Of a stretch of DNA of 64,000 nucleotides, positions 62,149-64,000 are shown piece by piece. The translations under genes and the position numbers were made by a program. Under the pieces are notes generated by a model, which worked only from the letters and a program-made list of their open reading frames with translations, made no database searches and had not been told where the DNA came from. The stretch covers positions 1,988,001 through 2,052,000 of the forward strand of contig NZ_CAESCH010000001.1 of NCBI RefSeq assembly GCF_903166545.1, read 5' to 3'. How positions within the stretch are numbered: position 1 is the stretch's first letter; each line of letters starts with the position of its first letter. Origin of the DNA: Metabacillus schmidteae. Lineage in GTDB: Bacteria; Bacillota; Bacilli; Bacillales; Bacillaceae.

Positions 62149-63453
62149 TTGGCAAAAACGATCACTCAATTAGTTGAAAGTGTTCTTGATAGGAAAGAAG
62201 AGTTGGTTTCTTTAGTTCAAAAGCTAATTGAATTTAGAACACCTGCACCACCGGCTAGAAACACAGAGGAAGCACAGTTGTTTATTGCGGATTTTTTAAA
62301 GGATAAGGGGTTTTCTATTGATGTGTGGGATGTATATCCAAATGATCCAAACGTTGTTGGTGTTAAGAAGGGAACTAACGGAACCTCTTATAAAAGCTTG
62401 ATTATTAACGGACATATTGATGTAGCTGAGGTGCATGAAGATGAACAATGGGCAACAGATCCTTTTACCCCTTTTGTAAAAGATGGAGTAATTATTGGCC
62501 GTGGAGCTGCAGACATGAAAGGTGGCTTGGCTGGTGCATTGTTTGCTATTCAGTTATTGCAAGAGGAAGGAATTGAGCTACCAGGTGATCTTATATTTCA
62601 ATCAGTGATTGGAGAAGAAGTAGGAGAAGCAGGGACTTTAGAATGCTGCAATAGAGGATATAAAGCTGATTTTGCTGTTGTAGTAGATACAAGTGATTTA
62701 CATATTCAAGGTCAAGGTGGTGTCATTACTGGCTGGATTACAGTGAAAAGCGCACAAACTTATCATGATGCAACAAGGCGACAAATGATCCATGCTGGAG
62801 GGAACCTTTTTGCAGCAAGTGCAATCGAAAAAATGACCAAAATTATTCAAGGACTGCAGGAACTTGAACGTCATTGGGCTGTAACAAAAAGCTACCCGGG
62901 ATTTTTACCTGGAACAAATACGATAAACCCGGCAGTTATTGAAGGTGGCCGACATGCTGCATTTATCGCGGATGAGTGCCGATTATGGATTACGGTTCAC
63001 TACTATCCGAACGAATCATATGAAGAGATTGTTAAGGAGATTGAAGAGCACATTATTCATGTAGCAAAGTCTGATCCTTGGCTCCGTGAACATCCGCCTA
63101 TCTTTGAATGGGGTGGTAAATCAATGATTGTTGATAGAGGAGAAATTTTTCCTTCATTAGAAGTAGATCCTGCCCATCCTGCTGTACAGATATTAGCTGC
63201 TACCCATAAATCAATACTACAAAAGCCGCCAATTTTAGATGTATCTCCCTCTGTAACAGATGGAGGATGGTTGGCTGATGCTGGAATTCCAACAGTTATC
63301 TATGGACCAGGAAAACTGCAACATGCTCATTCTGTAAATGAACAATTGTCAATCGATGAATTAGTTGAGTTCACCAAATCGATCTTAATGTTTATCTATG
63401 AATGGAGTCATACAGGAAATGAAGTAAAGGGGGAGATACTAAATGAAATTTAG
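62149..63453 (+). CDS. ylmB: M20 metallo-hydrolase, formylaminopyrimidine deformylase YlmB
   Basis: Zinc-dependent M20 amidohydrolase, 434 residues. Metal residues are in NGHIDV, RGAADMKGG, and IGEEVGEAGT (catalytic Glu), with the last His in LQHAHSVNEQ. In B. subtilis, YlmB deformylates N-formyl-aminomethylpyrimidine made from degraded thiamin, feeding TenA. The TPP riboswitch and adjacent tenA support the same role. TTG start at 62149, 9 nt after AGGAGG; an upstream ATG-like extension would run through the terminator hairpin. It overlaps tenA by 11 bp. Confidence 0.92.
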   Translation: MAKTITQLVESVLDRKEELVSLVQKLIEFRTPAPPARNTEEAQLFIADFLKDKGFSIDVWDVYPNDPNVVGVKKGTNGTSYKSLIINGHIDVAEVHEDEQWATDPFTPFVKDGVIIGRGAADMKGGLAGALFAIQLLQEEGIELPGDLIFQSVIGEEVGEAGTLECCNRGYKADFAVVVDTSDLHIQGQGGVITGWITVKSAQTYHDATRRQMIHAGGNLFAASAIEKMTKIIQGLQELERHWAVTKSYPGFLPGTNTINPAVIEGGRHAAFIADECRLWITVHYYPNESYEEIVKEIEEHIIHVAKSDPWLREHPPIFEWGGKSMIVDRGEIFPSLEVDPAHPAVQILAATHKSILQKPPILDVSPSVTDGGWLADAGIPTVIYGPGKLQHAHSVNEQLSIDELVEFTKSILMFIYEWSHTGNEVKGEILNEI

Positions 63454-64000
63454 TCAAAGACTTTATGAAAAAGTTAAGCCTATTTGGGAACAAAATCACG
63501 CACATCCGTTTGTACAGGGGATGGGAGATGGAACACTTGCAAAAGAAAAGTTTCGATTTTATATGGTTCAAGATTATCTGTACTTAATTGAATATGCAAA
63601 GGTATTTGCTTTAGGTGCTGTAAAAGCAACGGATCTGAATACAATGGGGCGATTTGCAGCATTGCTTAATTCGACATTAAATGAAGAGATGGAGCTTCAC
63701 CGGCAATATGCCAAAAGATTTGACATTACCACTCAAGAATTAGAGGATGCGAAGCCTTCTCCGACAACACTTGCCTATACACACTATATGTTACATGTTA
63801 GTCAAAATGGAACGCTGGCTGAGTTAGTTGCCGCTCTCTTACCCTGCATGTGGAGCTACTGGGAGATAGGTAAAGAGTTATCAAAAAAGGAAGGAGCGTG
63901 TCAGCATGAATTTTACGGTGAATGGATTACAATGTATGCTTCAAATGAATTCGGTCAGCTTGCTTCTTGGTGTATTGATTTAATGAATGACCTTGCTAAA
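63443..64000 (+). CDS. tenA: Aminopyrimidine aminohydrolase TenA (thiaminase II), 3' truncated by window
   Basis: Hydrolyses aminomethyl-aminopyrimidine to HMP for thiamin salvage. 186 of about 236 residues are in the window. Substrate Asp44 (VQDYLYL) and the catalytic Cys135 (LLPCMWSYWEIG) fall at the B. subtilis TenA positions; Glu205 would lie beyond the end. ATG at 63443 follows GGGGGAG and overlaps ylmB. The pair forms the salvage route under TPP control; further thi genes may follow outside the window. Confidence 0.95.
   Translation, partial: MKFSQRLYEKVKPIWEQNHAHPFVQGMGDGTLAKEKFRFYMVQDYLYLIEYAKVFALGAVKATDLNTMGRFAALLNSTLNEEMELHRQYAKRFDITTQELEDAKPSPTTLAYTHYMLHVSQNGTLAELVAALLPCMWSYWEIGKELSKKEGACQHEFYGEWITMYASNEFGQLASWCIDLMNDLAK

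Noticed and set aside
1..64000. tRNA, rRNA, prophage and integrase signatures
   Set aside because: Looked for by eye on both strands; nothing convincing was seen, though without a covariance search a tRNA could be missed.

Overview
The window looks like chromosomal DNA of an endospore-forming, low-GC Bacillaceae (Bacillus or Metabacillus-like). The support is an alpha/beta-type small acid-soluble spore protein, AGGAGG-type ribosome binding sites with frequent GTG/TTG starts, SAM-I and TPP riboswitches, CcpA (cre), AraR and XylR-type sites, a sigma-W-type promoter, and gene blocks matching Bacillus subtilis yuk/yue, ywqHI, yoaDCB-yoaE, rocF-rocD, xylR-xylB and ylmB/tenA. I saw no tRNA or rRNA gene, CRISPR array, phage or insertion sequence.

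Layout. (1) 1-8.7 kb: a catabolite-repressed sugar operon: lipoprotein binding protein, two MalF/MalG-type permeases, a cytoplasmic GH52 beta-xylosidase with both catalytic residues, then a Gfo/Idh/MocA oxidoreductase, a KDPG-type aldolase and a galactonate-type dehydratase. (2) 8.7-15.6 kb: a lactonase (opposite strand), an ABC exporter, an acetate-family transporter, a GC-rich dispersed palindromic repeat, arginase and ornithine aminotransferase, and a small orphan gene. (3) 15.9-29.6 kb: a full type VIIb secretion locus (EsxA, YukD, EssB, EssC, YueB/EsaA, EssA) followed by two small LXG partner proteins, an LXG toxin with a C-terminal TNT-like NAD-glycohydrolase domain, a putative immunity gene and a frameshifted small gene. 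(4) 29.6-36.2 kb: the yoaDCB operon (polyol-type permease, FGGY kinase, 2-hydroxyacid dehydrogenase) behind a SAM-I riboswitch and terminator, divergent from a YoaE-like molybdopterin oxidoreductase and a DUF3892 gene. (5) 36.2-40.2 kb: a minus-strand envelope-stress operon DUF4178-pspA-DUF4247-DUF350-membrane spermidine synthase with a near-consensus sigma-W promoter. (6) 40.3-54.0 kb: an L-arabinose block: sugar-sensing three-component system (araPST), ABC importer (araEGH), araR, araM, a HAD phosphatase and araB, with AraR-like operators and cre-like sites. (7) 54.1-64 kb: a spore protein, an AlaX editing protein, a 6S-like structured RNA, divergent xylR/xylB with a xyl operator, a VanW protein with a secreted partner, a BASS transporter, and a TPP-riboswitch thiamin-salvage operon (ylmB, tenA) cut by the window end.

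Together the genes show a plant-biomass lifestyle: xylo-oligosaccharide import and hydrolysis, arabinose sensing and import, and xylulose/ribulose kinases. The isomerases araA and xylA, araD, and the ABC ATPase for the first transporter are not in the window, so those functions must lie elsewhere. Interbacterial competition (T7SS plus NADase toxin) and envelope-stress functions sit between the sugar blocks. Start sites were chosen by Shine-Dalgarno spacing and often lie downstream of the longest open frame. Family assignments rest on recognition of motifs and remembered homologues; no database search was run.
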